Shown here: positions 22,218 through 33,562 of the stretch, in pieces
Layout of the letters: each line of letters begins with the position of its first letter
How positions within the stretch are numbered: the stretch's first letter is position 1
Assembly (NCBI GenBank): GCA_963662175.1
Contig: OY759223.1
Span: 20,561,460-20,625,459 of the forward strand
Reading direction: 5' to 3'
Length of the DNA: 64,000 nt
Origin: Aradus depressus
Taxonomy: Eukaryota; Arthropoda; Insecta; Hemiptera; Aradidae
The notes under the pieces: generated by a model
The model's input: only the letters and a program-made list of their open reading frames with translations
Told to the model about the DNA's origin: nothing
Databases searched by the model: none
Translations under genes and position numbers: made by a program

Positions 22218-23842
22218 TGTAGCATGTCTACCCTATAGATAATGCTCAGAACTGGCGATGTCTATGAGAGGATCGCGATCGCTAGGAGCAAAGTATGGGT
22301 TGTGTGGTGTTGAATAAACGAGAATTGCATTTGGAAGAGAATGCTCGGAACCAATGATGCCTGCGAGAGAATCGCGATCGCTGGGAGCGAAAATAAAGAA
22401 TAATAGAGACACAATGGAAAGGAAGCCAAGATAATTGTCTACATCCGGTGTATAAGGAATAAGCAGTAAAGGTTTTTTGTCTTACTCCAGGTTTTCACAC
22501 AACTAGAGGCAGATGTTAATTGGTAATATGCGATTGGCTGGAAATAAAATGGGCGGAGTCCGACGACCAATCAAGCCTGGAGAACTGTCCCCTACCACGG
22601 TCGGATATCGGAAGCCACTCCCCGTTTTACTCATTCTTCGTTCATATCTTGGTGGATCACCACGTTCCTCTCTTTGTAAAGCCTAGTTTCAGTATGTGAA
22701 AGTACTTTCGTCGCTCATGTCTTGGCTGGTCACCACGTTCTTTTTATATTGTACAGTTGAGTTTAAATATGTGAATTAACTTTCTTCGTTCATATCTTGG
22801 TGGATTACCACGTTACTTTCTTTTGTAAAGTTTAGTTTGAATATGTGAAATTAACTTTCGTCGCTCATGTCTTGGCTGGTCACCACGTTCTTTTTATATT
22901 GTACAGTTGAGTTTGAATATGTGAAATTAACTTTCGTCGCTCATGTCTTGGCTGGTCACCACGTTCTTTTTATATTGTACAGTTGAGTTTAAATATGTGA
23001 ATTAACTTTCTTCGTTCATATCTTGGTGGATCACCACGTTCCTCTCTTTGTAAAGCCTAGTTTCAGTATGTGAAAGTACTTTCTTCGTTCATATCTTGGT
23101 GGATCACCACGTTCCTCTCTTTGTAAAGCCTAGTTTCAGTATGTGAAAGTACTTTCGTCGCTCATGTCTTGGCTGGTCACCACGTTCTTTTTATATTGTA
23201 CAGTTGAGTTTAAATATGTGAATTAACTTTCTTTGCTCATGTCTTGGTGGATTACCACGTTACTTTCTTTTGTAAAGTTTAGTTTGAATATGTGAATTAG
23301 TCGTAGAGACACACTTTGATTTTGGATGGTGCAAAGTCAGTGGGGGTGTAACTTCTGGTGTGCCCTCGAAACTACGCAGATCTTCAGGGACTATGTGAAT
23401 AGACGATTTCTACGGGAAGTCCAGAAAGGGTGATCACGCCGTCATTCGCCATGGATATCGTATCGAGGTACCTCGTAATTAAGTTATAATTCAGTCCTTC
23501 AGACACACGGCCAAATTATATATATTCAATTGTTGTTTTGTAAATATGTTCTCATTAAAATAAATATGTTAAAGTTATAGGTTTGATTCATTTCATCCCC
23601 CCCCCACTCATGCTTCTTCTGGTTGACAACAGTAATTAATTATTGTTAATTACTGATGTCAACTAACCGTTAGGATCTTGTAACCGTTCTTCCCGTGGGA
23701 GTGCTTTCAGCTATTCAGGCATTGTTTAATTAAAGTCGCGATTTAAATAATTTTCAAATTTAATAATTTTTCGATCTCAATTTTATTTATTTTATTAATT
23801 ACGTGATTTGCACTCACACACGAGAGGGAGAAATGGTTATTA
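22218..23842 (+). repeat. 5' LTR of element 2 with expanded tandem units
   Basis: It has the same ends and flanks as the element 1 LTR, but the roughly 72-bp unit (core TCTTGG..G.TCACCACGTT and ATATGTGAA) is present about nine times in 22634-23299 as two alternating subtypes, versus two units in element 1. Placement in the 5' half suggests a U3 enhancer array, which is inference. Confidence 0.85.
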
Positions 23843-23844
23843 AT

Positions 23845-23862
23845 TGGCGCCCGAACAGGGAC
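23845..23862 (+). other. primer binding site, tRNA-Lys type
   Basis: The 18-mer is identical to that of element 1, two bases after the LTR end. Confidence 0.9.
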
Positions 23863-24278
23863 CTGATTTGTTTATTAATTATGCCAATTAGTATAATTAA
23901 TGAACCCCACTAATCGGTCCCTTATTAATTAATTAATTTTTTTAATTTAAAAAAAAAAAATTTTTTTTTGCTTTTTAACGTAGATTCCAGCCTATTAGGC
24001 CACAATGTTATATTTTCACTTAAAGTCGGTATTTAGAATCAAAACTGAAGAAGGATGGGTGAGGGTAGGGACAATGAATGACATCATTTATTGAAATAAT
24101 TTTATTTTTTTTGTTTTTGATTTTTTTTTTTCTTATGTAGATTTAGTAGGCATTTATTTTACATATTATAACTATTGTGGTATTGTGATGCCATCTGACA
24201 GGTCACCATAGAAATTAGGTTAGCACCAGACCTCCCGTATAATTCATTTAATTGTTTTGATATATATTTCTTATCAGA

Positions 24279-25862
24279 ATGGAAGGGAAAGAGAAGTCGG
24301 ACTTAGAGCCGATACAGACACGGTCTAGGAAAACTATCCGTACGCCCCCGGAGTCCCCGGTAGAAAATCCTAAATTTGACCTAGAGGCGATGTTTAAGGC
24401 CATGCAGGAACAGATGGGAAACTTGGGAAAGGATTTAAAAGCGGACATGCAGGAACAGATTTCGGGACTAGGACAACAGGGAAAGGCCATGCAGGAACAG
24501 ATAGGACAGCAGACTTCGGAGATAAAGGAACAAATTTCGGCAATGGCAAATAATATCGAATCCATTAATCGCGATATGGGCACTCTACGATCTGAGTCCG
24601 GAGAATTGAGAACTAGACAGGATAATTTAGAAGGGAAATATGACAAACATGTTTCTGAAGTTAGGGACATGGTAGATGTCTGTCATCATGAAATGACAGG
24701 TAGGATCATGTCAGAAACACAACGTTTAGATAAGGAGGTCGAGGAAATAAATTCGAACCAAAATCTTTTTCGTACCGATTGTGAGAAGAGATTCGCCAAT
24801 ATCTCGAAGAGAATAGATACTGTTTCGGGTCAAAATCAGGTCTCAACCCCAAAACATAATGACCAAGTGACGTTCACCATCCCTGAAGAACATAAGGATT
24901 GGTATACAGGTCAGACCTTTGCTCGCGAACAACCTAGTAACGTCACTTTCCGAAATACGTATATAAAAAATTACGAACGTAACAAGGTAACGTTCCGTAA
25001 CAATGTGTTGGATTTACCCAACCATTTCATATCAAATTTAGAAATTGCATATAGTCACATTGGAGAATTTTATAATCTGAACGAATTTATAAAGTCACAT
25101 TTAAAGGGCGAGGGTCTGGATTGGTTCCTTGTAAAGTCAGGAAGTATCCGCTCTTTTGATGAATTCGTCAATGCGTTCAAAGATAGGTTCTGCGGGGAGA
25201 AATATGACGTTATAGTCCGTAGGGAACTTGATACCCAAGGCTATGCCGATCATATGGATAAAACACCCAGCGAACATTTTTCAAAATTAGTGTCACGACT
25301 CCAGGATAGTACATATAAAATTCCGGAAGGCTACGTATGTGAACTATTAAGCAAACATTATGGAGAGACGGTCGAAAATTCAGTTAGGATCCAGGGAATA
25401 ATCTCTATTGAGAGACTACATGAGCAAATAATTAGGATAGGTACTAACATAATTAGACGTGATTGTAAATTAAAGGATAGTTCTTGGAAAGGCGGGGAAA
25501 GACAGTACCGACCAGATAGTCTTCCGAAAAACAATAACTTTCCCAAACAAGACCTACCTCGTTACAATTCTGGGAATGCACGGGGAACCTCTCACTACAA
25601 TCAAGAGAGAGGGAATCAATTTAGCCGAGGCCCTTCCCGCGAGTCAAATCCAAATTACGATCGGCCACGTAATTACTATGACTCAAATCAGAATTATAAT
25701 CGACCACCTAATTATAGGGATAACCAGTCGAAACCTAACGTAAGAAACATGGAGGTAGTGACCGACAACAATGTCAATACAGACATGAAAGAAATAAAGC
25801 AATCCCTTGGAGAGTTGGCTAACAACCTGAAACCAATTGTTGACCACTTGATAAAAAACTAA
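24279..25862 (+). CDS. gag: Gag polyprotein of LTR element 2
   Basis: A 527-codon intact ORF. Residues 1-45 are basic and Pro-rich, and 35-150 are Gln/Glu-rich helical repeats (AMQEQ, AMANNIESI) predicted as coiled coil. Around 255-400 a retrotransposon capsid-like segment has GEGLDWFLVKSGSIRSFDEF followed by F..RF, the W..F...SF.EF..AF..RF pattern of the Retrotrans_gag family. Residues 420-490 are Arg/Asn/Tyr/Pro-rich (NYDRPRNYYDSNQNYNRP) and likely bind nucleic acid. No CCHC zinc knuckle is present. The ORF ends TTG ATA AAA AAC TAA, with a frameshift heptamer directly before the stop. It builds the capsid of the element. Confidence 0.85.
   Translation: MEGKEKSDLEPIQTRSRKTIRTPPESPVENPKFDLEAMFKAMQEQMGNLGKDLKADMQEQISGLGQQGKAMQEQIGQQTSEIKEQISAMANNIESINRDMGTLRSESGELRTRQDNLEGKYDKHVSEVRDMVDVCHHEMTGRIMSETQRLDKEVEEINSNQNLFRTDCEKRFANISKRIDTVSGQNQVSTPKHNDQVTFTIPEEHKDWYTGQTFAREQPSNVTFRNTYIKNYERNKVTFRNNVLDLPNHFISNLEIAYSHIGEFYNLNEFIKSHLKGEGLDWFLVKSGSIRSFDEFVNAFKDRFCGEKYDVIVRRELDTQGYADHMDKTPSEHFSKLVSRLQDSTYKIPEGYVCELLSKHYGETVENSVRIQGIISIERLHEQIIRIGTNIIRRDCKLKDSSWKGGERQYRPDSLPKNNNFPKQDLPRYNSGNARGTSHYNQERGNQFSRGPSRESNPNYDRPRNYYDSNQNYNRPPNYRDNQSKPNVRNMEVVTDNNVNTDMKEIKQSLGELANNLKPIVDHLIKN
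25853..25859 (+). other. -1 ribosomal frameshift heptamer A AAA AAC
   Basis: In the Gag frame the bases are AT[A AAA AAC] TAA, the classical X XXY YYZ slippery site. After a -1 slip the reading continues CTA AGT AGC AGG AGT GGG ATG into ORF2 without a stop. An 11-nt segment starting at 25867 is exactly complementary to 26008-26018. Confidence 0.8.
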
Positions 25863-25866
25863 GTAG

Positions 25867-26018
25867 CAGGAGTGGGATGAACAAACTTAAAACTATGGGG
25901 GGAGGTAAATTTAAATTCAAGGGGGACATACGCAGTTTGCTTGGTACAGAGATGATGACGAGATTGACAGGGGACATTGACCTACATACTAACGTTGACA
26001 ATAGATGTCCCACTCCTG
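25867..26018 (+). promoter_or_regulatory. long-range stem, putative frameshift stimulator
   Basis: CAGGAGTGGGA (25867-25877) is the exact reverse complement of TCCCACTCCTG (26008-26018), extendable by G-U pairs (25866/26019, 25878/26007, 25879/26006). The stem would start 7 nt after the slippery heptamer, the usual spacer, and close a loop of about 130 nt. It is a prediction from sequence complementarity only. Confidence 0.55.
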
Positions 26019-26854
26019 TAAAGGTAAAGACAGACAGTAACAACGGACTGACATTGATGAAGCTTCAAGGGTACCAAGAAGGTAGCGGTTTAGGAAGACA
26101 CGGTAATGGACGTTTGGAACCAGTTTTTATCAGCACGAGAAGACCACTTCAAGGATTAGGTTACGAGTACAAATTTTTTGATATCAGATCACCAGTTAAC
26201 GTAGAATCAATAGCAAAGACATCCTTACCAATCACTGCTAAGGAGGAAGAGCCCATCGACAAACAAACATACCCCGACAATACTATGACTGCCCCAGATC
26301 ACGTAAATTCATCAAGTATAAAAGAGGACGAAATCACAGACAAACCGACAGGCAATGACGAAAACATAACTTCCCTAGACGACGTCAGAATATCATCTCT
26401 GATGCAGGAGTTTTCTGACCTACTTAGAAACGAGGACGAAGTAACAGACATATCGACAGACAATGACCACATAATCCGCTACCCGACTAATGGCAACCCC
26501 ACTTGTGAAGAACATCCGCAGGTGAACTTCATCAAAGACAATAGGATAACTGACATTTCGGGACTACAACAACAGACTTACAAATTTACAGAAAAACAGG
26601 CCGAAAGACAGAAACAGAACTTTGAGGTACGACACCAACAGACTACGTTAGAAATTGGCGATCAGGTGTTAGTACAATCTCTGCGGATATCCACCGGTAA
26701 GAGGAAAATATTACTATTACTATTCTGGGAAGGACCTTACCAGATTTTAGACAAGGAAAGTCCTCAAATTTTTATTTTAGGACATCTCGGCAGCGACGTA
26801 GCGGAAGGAGGAATCTTTTATATGACCTCACAGAAGCCGTATATTAGCGGATAA
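25877..26854 (+). CDS. ORF2: G-patch region joined to integrase C-terminal tail
   Basis: 325 codons from an ATG, probably normally entered by -1 frameshifting from Gag rather than initiated. Residues about 55-98 form a G-patch (LMKLQGYQEGSGLGRHGNG then RRPLQGLGYEYKF), a glycine-rich RNA-binding motif found near protease in some retroelements and betaretroviruses. The acidic linker (95-235) is repetitive (ITDISTDN-like). Residues about 235-325 match an integrase tail: QAERQKQNFEVRHQQTTLEI, GDQVLVQS, then the GPY/F-like FWEGPYQILDKESPQIFIL. Protease, reverse transcriptase, RNase H and the integrase catalytic core, normally between, are deleted in frame. It shares its last residues and stop with the ORF of element 1. 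Confidence 0.75.
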   Translation: MNKLKTMGGGKFKFKGDIRSLLGTEMMTRLTGDIDLHTNVDNRCPTPVKVKTDSNNGLTLMKLQGYQEGSGLGRHGNGRLEPVFISTRRPLQGLGYEYKFFDIRSPVNVESIAKTSLPITAKEEEPIDKQTYPDNTMTAPDHVNSSSIKEDEITDKPTGNDENITSLDDVRISSLMQEFSDLLRNEDEVTDISTDNDHIIRYPTNGNPTCEEHPQVNFIKDNRITDISGLQQQTYKFTEKQAERQKQNFEVRHQQTTLEIGDQVLVQSLRISTGKRKILLLLFWEGPYQILDKESPQIFILGHLGSDVAEGGIFYMTSQKPYISG

Positions 26855-28608
26855 ATTTACAAGCAGGCTAGAGAAGCGCTAGGGCTCTCTTTGAGATTAA
26901 CGATCTTACTTCAGCCGAGTTAGGGGGGCGATTATTGCAGACGAGATCGCGGCCCTAGAGTCAGGGAAGAGATTTGTGACGTCTCTATGGGTGTCCATCC
27001 CCAGCTATCCCAGGAACAGTTAGACAAAGTCACACACACATAAAACAGACACTATTTTTATTATTTGGGAATTATTTATTATTTTACACTAACGGCCAAC
27101 ACCTCATTATACAACAACACACAAAGAATCACACATACACATTTATTGGGGACACGGGAATTATTATTTAGTTATTTTTTTTTTTGTAAATAGGATAAGG
27201 CAGACGGGGACATTCTGGCACTCCCCTGGGGCTTAACATCGAGCATACCCCCCTTAGTCGAGCTCAAAGATTCCAAAGTGAATCGCCAGGTTGTAAATAG
27301 TAATTTTAGATAATAAGTTAGGGTTAGTTTTTTTTAAATTCTAGATAATAAGTTAGGATAATTTGTTTATATTTAGTAATAGGATATTTTTTTTAATAGT
27401 ATTAGTAAGTATTTTTCTTTTTATATTGATAGTTTGGGATAAGTTAATTTAGGTTATGGTGTCATTTTAATTTAACGTAATTGTAGGAGGGGCAGAAGAG
27501 GTATGGACTGGCCATCCATGGGAATTTACCTACGTATTTGAGTTTGATTAGTAAAGCAGATCTGACTAGGCTGACAGCGAGGCGATGGCACACACATTTG
27601 TAGGTAGTCACGTATGGTAAATGTACTTCCAATTGTATTTGTCTGTTTTGTTTTGTATTTTAAAATAATATTTGTATTAGTATCCGACCGTGTGTATCTA
27701 TTGAAAATGTCACATTGACCCATATTTTATCTAGTGACCATGATGGGCTATGTTAACCCAATGAGAGCCTTGTAAATATATTTGTCACATATATCCAGGT
27801 ATGGACCTTACTTATTATGAGTGTCGACCACGGTAGGTCAAATGTCAATTTTTTTTATTTTAGTTAAGAAATCCTAAGGCAAGGAGCCGAAGCATACATG
27901 ACTGGAGGGGGAGATATATTATAAACTGGAGGGGATACCCAGAATTGAATATTTAATTATCATACACACGGAGAAGGGGCCACTCCATTGATGCTTGTAG
28001 AATCCATTTAAAGGGGCGGGATTTTGTTTAATTATTTTTTTATGCCATGAACTGACTGTTGAACTGAAGAAAGGGTTTCGCTACTTGATTAATGCGGATG
28101 CCGGAATTTACATATATTTATGAAACTGAGATGGGATTTGAGTGGGCTTATTTTTCTATTTTATATTTCGTCGTCGTTCCGGCAGAAGGTAAATACCTGT
28201 CGAAGGCCTAAGGAGGCATATGGTTAGGGTTTGGTCAACCCAAATTTTTGTTGAAGCGGATTAGGTATATGAGAATTCAGTTGAAACATTGTCGAGGCGT
28301 GGGGCCTTTTTGGATGTTTTAACTAGTCAGTGAATGTATGCTAGAAATAGAATCATCGTTATTTGCCAATGGAGAGGGTTAACTCCAAGAAGTACAGCGT
28401 AAAGTAAAATCATGCTTTGGTCACGCATGCATAGGCAAGCCATGCCGATTCGAAAGGAAATTTAAAATCATGTTTTGGTCACGCATGATAATGAGGTCGA
28501 TACCTGAGTATTTGGTTAAGTGTATATGCTCAGTGAACGAGCAAGTGTTAAGTGAAACTAATAAAATATGTGACTTCCAATGGTCATTTAGCCGACATAT
28601 TTTATTTT
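26855..28608 (+). other. 3' internal region of element 2, non-coding
   Basis: Nearly identical to 18452-20174, with small indels (for example extra AAAGGGGCGGG near 28010). There is no env-like ORF. Confidence 0.7.
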
Positions 28609-28623
28609 AACGGGAACGGGGGA
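28609..28623 (+). other. polypurine tract of element 2
   Basis: AACGGGAACGGGGGA directly precedes the 3' LTR. Confidence 0.75.
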
Positions 28624-28626
28624 TAT

Positions 28627-30251
28627 TGTAGCATGTCTACCCTATAGATAATGCTCAGAACTGGCGATGTCTATGAGAGGATCGCGATCGCTAGGAGCAA
28701 AGTATGGGTTGTGTGGTGTTGAATAAACGAGAATTGCATTTGGAAGAGAATGCTCGGAACCAATGATGCCTGCGAGAGAATCGCGATCGCTGGGAGCGAA
28801 AATAAAGAATAATAGAGACACAATGGAAAGGAAGCCAAGATAATTGTCTACATCCGGTGTATAAGGAATAAGCAGTAAAGGTTTTTTTTCTTACTCCAGG
28901 TTTTCACACAACTAGAGGCAGATGTTAATTGGTAATATGCGATTGGCTGGAAATAAAATGGGCGGAGTCCGACGACCAATCAAGCCTGGAGAACTGTCCC
29001 CTACCACGGTCGGATATCGGAAGCCACTCCCCGTTTTACTCATTCTTCGTTCATATCTTGGTGGATCACCACGTTCCTCTCTTTGTAAAGCCTAGTTTCA
29101 GTATGTGAAAGTACTTTCGTCGCTCATGTCTTGGCTGGTCACCACGTTCTTTTTATATTGTACAGTTGAGTTTAAATATGTGAATTAACTTTCTTCGTTC
29201 ATATCTTGGTGGATTACCACGTTACTTTCTTTTGTAAAGTTTAGTTTGAATATGTGAAATTAACTTTCGTCGCTCATGTCTTGGCTGGTCACCACGTTCT
29301 TTTTATATTGTACAGTTGAGTTTGAATATGTGAAATTAATTTTCGTCGCTCATGTCTTGGCTGGTCACCACGTTCTTTTTATATTGTACAGTTGAGTTTA
29401 AATATGTGAATTAACTTTCTTCGTTCATATCTTGGTGGATCACCACGTTCCTCTCTTTGTAAAGCCTAGTTTCAGTATGTGAAAGTACTTTCTTCGTTCA
29501 TATCTTGGTGGATCACCACGTTCCTCTCTTTGTAAAGCCTAGTTTCAGTATGTGAAAGTACTTTCGTCGCTCATGTCTTGGCTGGTCACCACGTTCTTTT
29601 TATATTGTACAGTTGAGTTTAAATATGTGAATTAACTTTCTTTGCTCATGTCTTGGTGGATTACCACGTTACTTTCTTTTGTAAAGTTTAGTTTGAATAT
29701 GTGAATTAGTCGTAGAGACACACTTTGATTTTGGATGGTGCAAAGTCAGTGGGGGTGTAACTTCTGGTGTGCCCTCGAAACTACGCAGATCTTCAGGGAC
29801 TATGTGAATAGACGATTTCTACGGGAAGTCCAGAAAGGGTGATCACGCCGTCATTCGCCATGGATATCGTATCGAGGTACCTCGTAATTAAGTTATAATT
29901 CAGTCCTTCAGACACACGGCCAAATTATATATATTCAATTGTTGTTTTGTAAATATGTTCTCATTAAAATAAATATGTTAAAGTTATAGGTTTGATTCAT
30001 TTCATCCCCCCCCCACTCATGCTTCTTCTGGTTGACAACAGTAATTAATTATTGTTAATTACTGATGTCAACTAACCGTTAGGATCTTGTAACCGTTCTT
30101 CCCGTGGGAGTGCTTTCAGCTATTCAGGCATTGTTTAATTAAAGTCGCGATTTAAATAATTTTCAAATTTAATAATTTTTCGATCTCAATTTTATTTATT
30201 TTATTAATTACGTGATTTGCACTCACACACGAGAGGGAGAAATGGTTATTA
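28627..30251 (+). repeat. 3' LTR of element 2
   Basis: It has the same length and the same array of about nine tandem units (29047-29707) as the 5' LTR. I saw only two substitutions (in the T run near 28888 and a C/T at about 29340). Confidence 0.9.
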
Positions 30252-30261
30252 ATATATATAT

Positions 30262-30330
30262 GTTTAATTGGTTAAATCATGCAGGGGAAGTACATTTCCG
30301 GTGATTCATCGAATACATTATTATCTATCC
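30262..30330 (+). repeat. family R terminal fragment
   Basis: TTTAATTGGTTAAATC, GGGGAAGTACATTTCCGGTG and ATTCATCGA match the terminus of family R copies. It may be the severed end of the copy interrupted at 15960. Confidence 0.5.
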
Positions 30331-31190
30331 TATGAATTTTCCACTTCTTATCTATCTTAGACCTTTTACGGAAAATATTGATCCCCGACAGAATGTGCTA
30401 TGATTGATTGTACGTTTTTGGGAGAGAGGCGGGAACCAAATGGCGGCAGAGGACATACAGCGAATTGTCTGTTGCCACTGGCAACCTTCGGCTTAATTGT
30501 TTCCGAAGATGCAATTTTTGTGTGAATACAATACAGTTAGGAATAAAATAAACCTTTTTTTATACTTTCGATCTTTTCCAATTTCAGTTTAAATATTCAT
30601 TCTATCGTAAGGACTTTTTGTTTATCACTTTAGTCAAAGGACGGCCAGGCAATTTTTATAGAAGGAAATTGTCGAAGATTTTTCAAGCTGTCTACTCTTA
30701 TTTTTAGAAATTTTATTTGAGAAGTTCTATGAGTTTATTTATCCCTTTTAAAATTTATTGCCAGAAGCCATCAAGTCTCCTCTGAAACAGGACACAAAAC
30801 TTTATCACTCTACCCTCTTCCCTGACTTAATACTTGCTTGTTATTTCAAACTTCCACTTGAGTTGACTTCGTTTTCGATTTATTCACTTCCATCACTATT
30901 CCTTTATTAATTTCTTCGTATTATTATTGTCAGAATATTTATTTAATATGTGTTGTAAAACATGGTTCATGGGATGATTTAAACTGAAAAATTGTGATAT
31001 TTTGGGTTATATGCATTCTGGTTTCAGAAATATCGAATCCTACTAAAACAATGAAATAATTGCTGTAACATAGCTGCTCGCGGTTAGCCTTAACATGACT
31101 TGCATTATAATTATTATTTATCATTGTTAGTATCACAATTCAGATTTTCATATTTATTTACAGTATAATATTTTTTAATGTTTATTTATT
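30331..31190. other. no gene seen
   Basis: AT-rich sequence without a recognisable ORF or repeat. Confidence 0.4.
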
Positions 31191-31199
31191 GAACGACAA

Positions 31200-31315
31200 C
31201 ATATCCGGCTTAAACATGATATGTGCGGACCCCCACAAGGTTAAATAGAATGGGACTAAATATAGGACCCTGGGGAACACCCGTTCTAAAAATTTGAATG
31301 TGTCGAATTTTAATT
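31200..31315 (-). pseudogene. LINE reverse-transcriptase fragment
   Basis: The minus strand translates to FRTGVPQGPIFSPILFNL, the invariant GVPQGS.L.P.LF motif of non-LTR reverse transcriptases, then degenerates. Confidence 0.65.
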
Positions 31316-31379
31316 CTCAATTTTAGGACAACAATGACCTACATGGGTAACCAGAGTAAATTAGGGCCACATTCCTAAC

Positions 31380-31475
31380 CATGAAACAATTATATATTTC
31401 GGCATTCATTTCGACACAAAAATAACATGGAATCACCACTTAAACAAAAAACTCAGGCAAAAAATATAAAGGAAA
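31380..31475 (+). pseudogene. LINE reverse-transcriptase fragment, other strand
   Basis: The plus strand reads YFGIHFDTKITWNHHLNKKL, the YLG..LD..L.W..H segment C-terminal to the palm of Jockey-type LINEs. It is opposite in strand to the adjacent fragment, so this is a rearranged or separate insertion. Confidence 0.6.
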
Positions 31476-31959
31476 ACATATGTTTTTTTTTGTTTTTTTA
31501 ATGTTGTCCATTTCACAAAATGTATAAAACTAGCATCCTCCAACATGGCTACGCCCGTGTTTTGAATAGTACAGAACTTCTTTTGTATCCAGCTAAGATT
31601 GTTTATATTATTTATAAACTTATTTAACGAAAAGTAACATTAGTTTTTATATAAATTTATAGAAAGTTGAATTGACATTCCTGTCTGAACACAATTCACA
31701 CGGACAAACACTCGTTAATAGGGTTTCATATAGTGACTTCGGAACCATAAAAAGAGAACTATTGAGAGATTCGATTAAAGGTGATATGGCGGAGTTTTTT
31801 AAAACTTTTAAGTACAACACTTATGATTGTGGATTGTGGATATAGGATTTAATGAGAAGAAAATCATTGTAAAGACATAAGTTGACGAAACAACAGAAAT
31901 GTTAGTCACAAAGGGGTGTTGTTGAATTTAACCCCTGATTTCCCATGTGATTAACATTT

Positions 31960-32110
31960 CTGAGGGGCCTTGTTGGCCATGTAGGCTAGAGTGTTGCGGA
32001 TTCGATTCGTGAAGAATTTTATTTCATAGATAAAATACTTCTCTCCCGGGGCCATGGATGTTTGTAAATAACCCCGGTAATGTAGCCCGCCTCTGTAGTG
32101 TGGGCCACAT
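31960..32110 (+). repeat. second SINE-like sequence
   Basis: GGCCATGTAGGCTAGAGTG followed by GCGGATTCGATTCG resembles A- and B-box elements of a tRNA-derived head but differs from family S. It sits in a GC-richer patch. A related B-box-like GCGGGTTCGAATCCCG occurs at about 47837. Confidence 0.35.
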
Positions 32111-32438
32111 CCTCCTACTCTCTCCCCTTCCGCCCTCGAACAGCCAAAGGAAGAAATTTCCATAAGAGTAGAGTGATCGTTATAAAAAAAATTGTAATGG
32201 TGAAAAAAATATAGTTGAAAATTCGCACATTTTTTGTTCATAAATCGGGAGAATTCAGACATTCATTCTTAAATTTTAATATTTTAGTATTTAAGGGAAA
32301 GTTTCGAGCAGCTCAATATCAATGTTCAATGTTTTATTTTTTAGTTAAATAATCAAAGTAATTTTGTTAAATACACAATCAACATTTCACATTTATCACA
32401 TATAGATTAGTTTTATCTTTAATTTTAGTGTTAGTTAT

Positions 32439-32748
32439 TATGACTCATGCCCGGGCTTTAACTACGAGGTCATATCGCCTACTACCAGAGCGCTCTTTCG
32501 TCACTCTGGTGGACATGAGCCCGACTCTACTATGGGTCCTAAATTTTGCCTACCCTAAATTTTTATTCACCTAGAGTAGGGGTCTTTAACGAGTAGCTGA
32601 CATTGTAAAGGCTCGGGATTATCGCTTTACGTCCCTTCAGAATGACGGCGTGCTTAAGTTTATTTTACCTCCCAGATATATGGGTTTCGAACCCACAACC
32701 TTGAGCTCAGAAGGCAAGCATGCATACCATTGAGCTACCGGCGCCCTC
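32439..32748 (-). mobile_element. SINE family S, near full length, minus
   Basis: On the + strand it runs from ATGACTCATGCCCGGGC to GAGCTACCGGCGCCCTC. It is the reverse of the copy at 14694 with all blocks present. Confidence 0.85.
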
Positions 32749-33562
32749 TTTAATTTTAAATTTACGATTGTTATTAAAAAGCGGGAAAAAAACATTTCAC
32801 AACAAACAAATTTCTAACTTTAAAGCTATGAGGATTTCGTTGAAATTCCATCCCCATCCTTACCTAACTGATGTATAAAAATATTACTAAACCTAAGAAT
32901 GGAGTAATACTGAAACCAGTAGTCCATATATTTCTTTGGGGAATTAGTCAATATTTAAAAAAAAAAAAGTTTGTTTTATTTATTCGATTTTGAGATTACA
33001 CCGGAGTTTTGTACATGGATTCATTAGTTCATGAGTATGATATTAATCTATTGATTTTCATCCACGACAGACGTAGAAGAAGAATGGTTCAGAGCAAGAG
33101 ACAGTTTTGTTAAACAACGTTTTTGCCCTGATTTTGTTTATTTATGAAATCTGTTTATTTTTCTTGACTTCTAATAAATAACAAAGATACGTTTGGTGAG
33201 TGTTTACTGATCTGTTTATACTAATAAACTGTTTAAAGGATTAACATGTCATTATTCTTTGGACACAGCTCGTTGAATATGTTAGTGTTATGTATGTTAT
33301 GTGTATTTGGAATAAATGAAAAACGTAAGTACCTATTAGATTTTTCAATTTGGTATATTTATTTTCAATAATACTTTATTTCATTATCCTTAGACGTTTC
33401 GTGTAACAAGTCATTTTCAATTCCAAAATACAGATTGATCATAATTTATTTTTCATTCCTATATTCTACAACAGGAATGTCGTCAATTTTATATATTATT
33501 TCACATTTTTCCAAAATAAAACCTTACATCATTCAAAAAATAACCAAATATTATGTAATTAT

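Larger units (their letters stand above)
22218..30251 (+). mobile_element. LTR retrotransposon 2 (same family), pol-deleted
   Basis: LTRs of 1625 bp at 22218-23842 and 28627-30251 differ by only about two bases by eye, so this is a very young insertion. It lies in the same orientation as element 1, 918 bp downstream. The internal region has a Lys primer site, full gag, a -1 frameshift site, a second ORF and a purine tract. The pol core is deleted. It must depend on enzymes from an intact relative. Confidence 0.88.
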
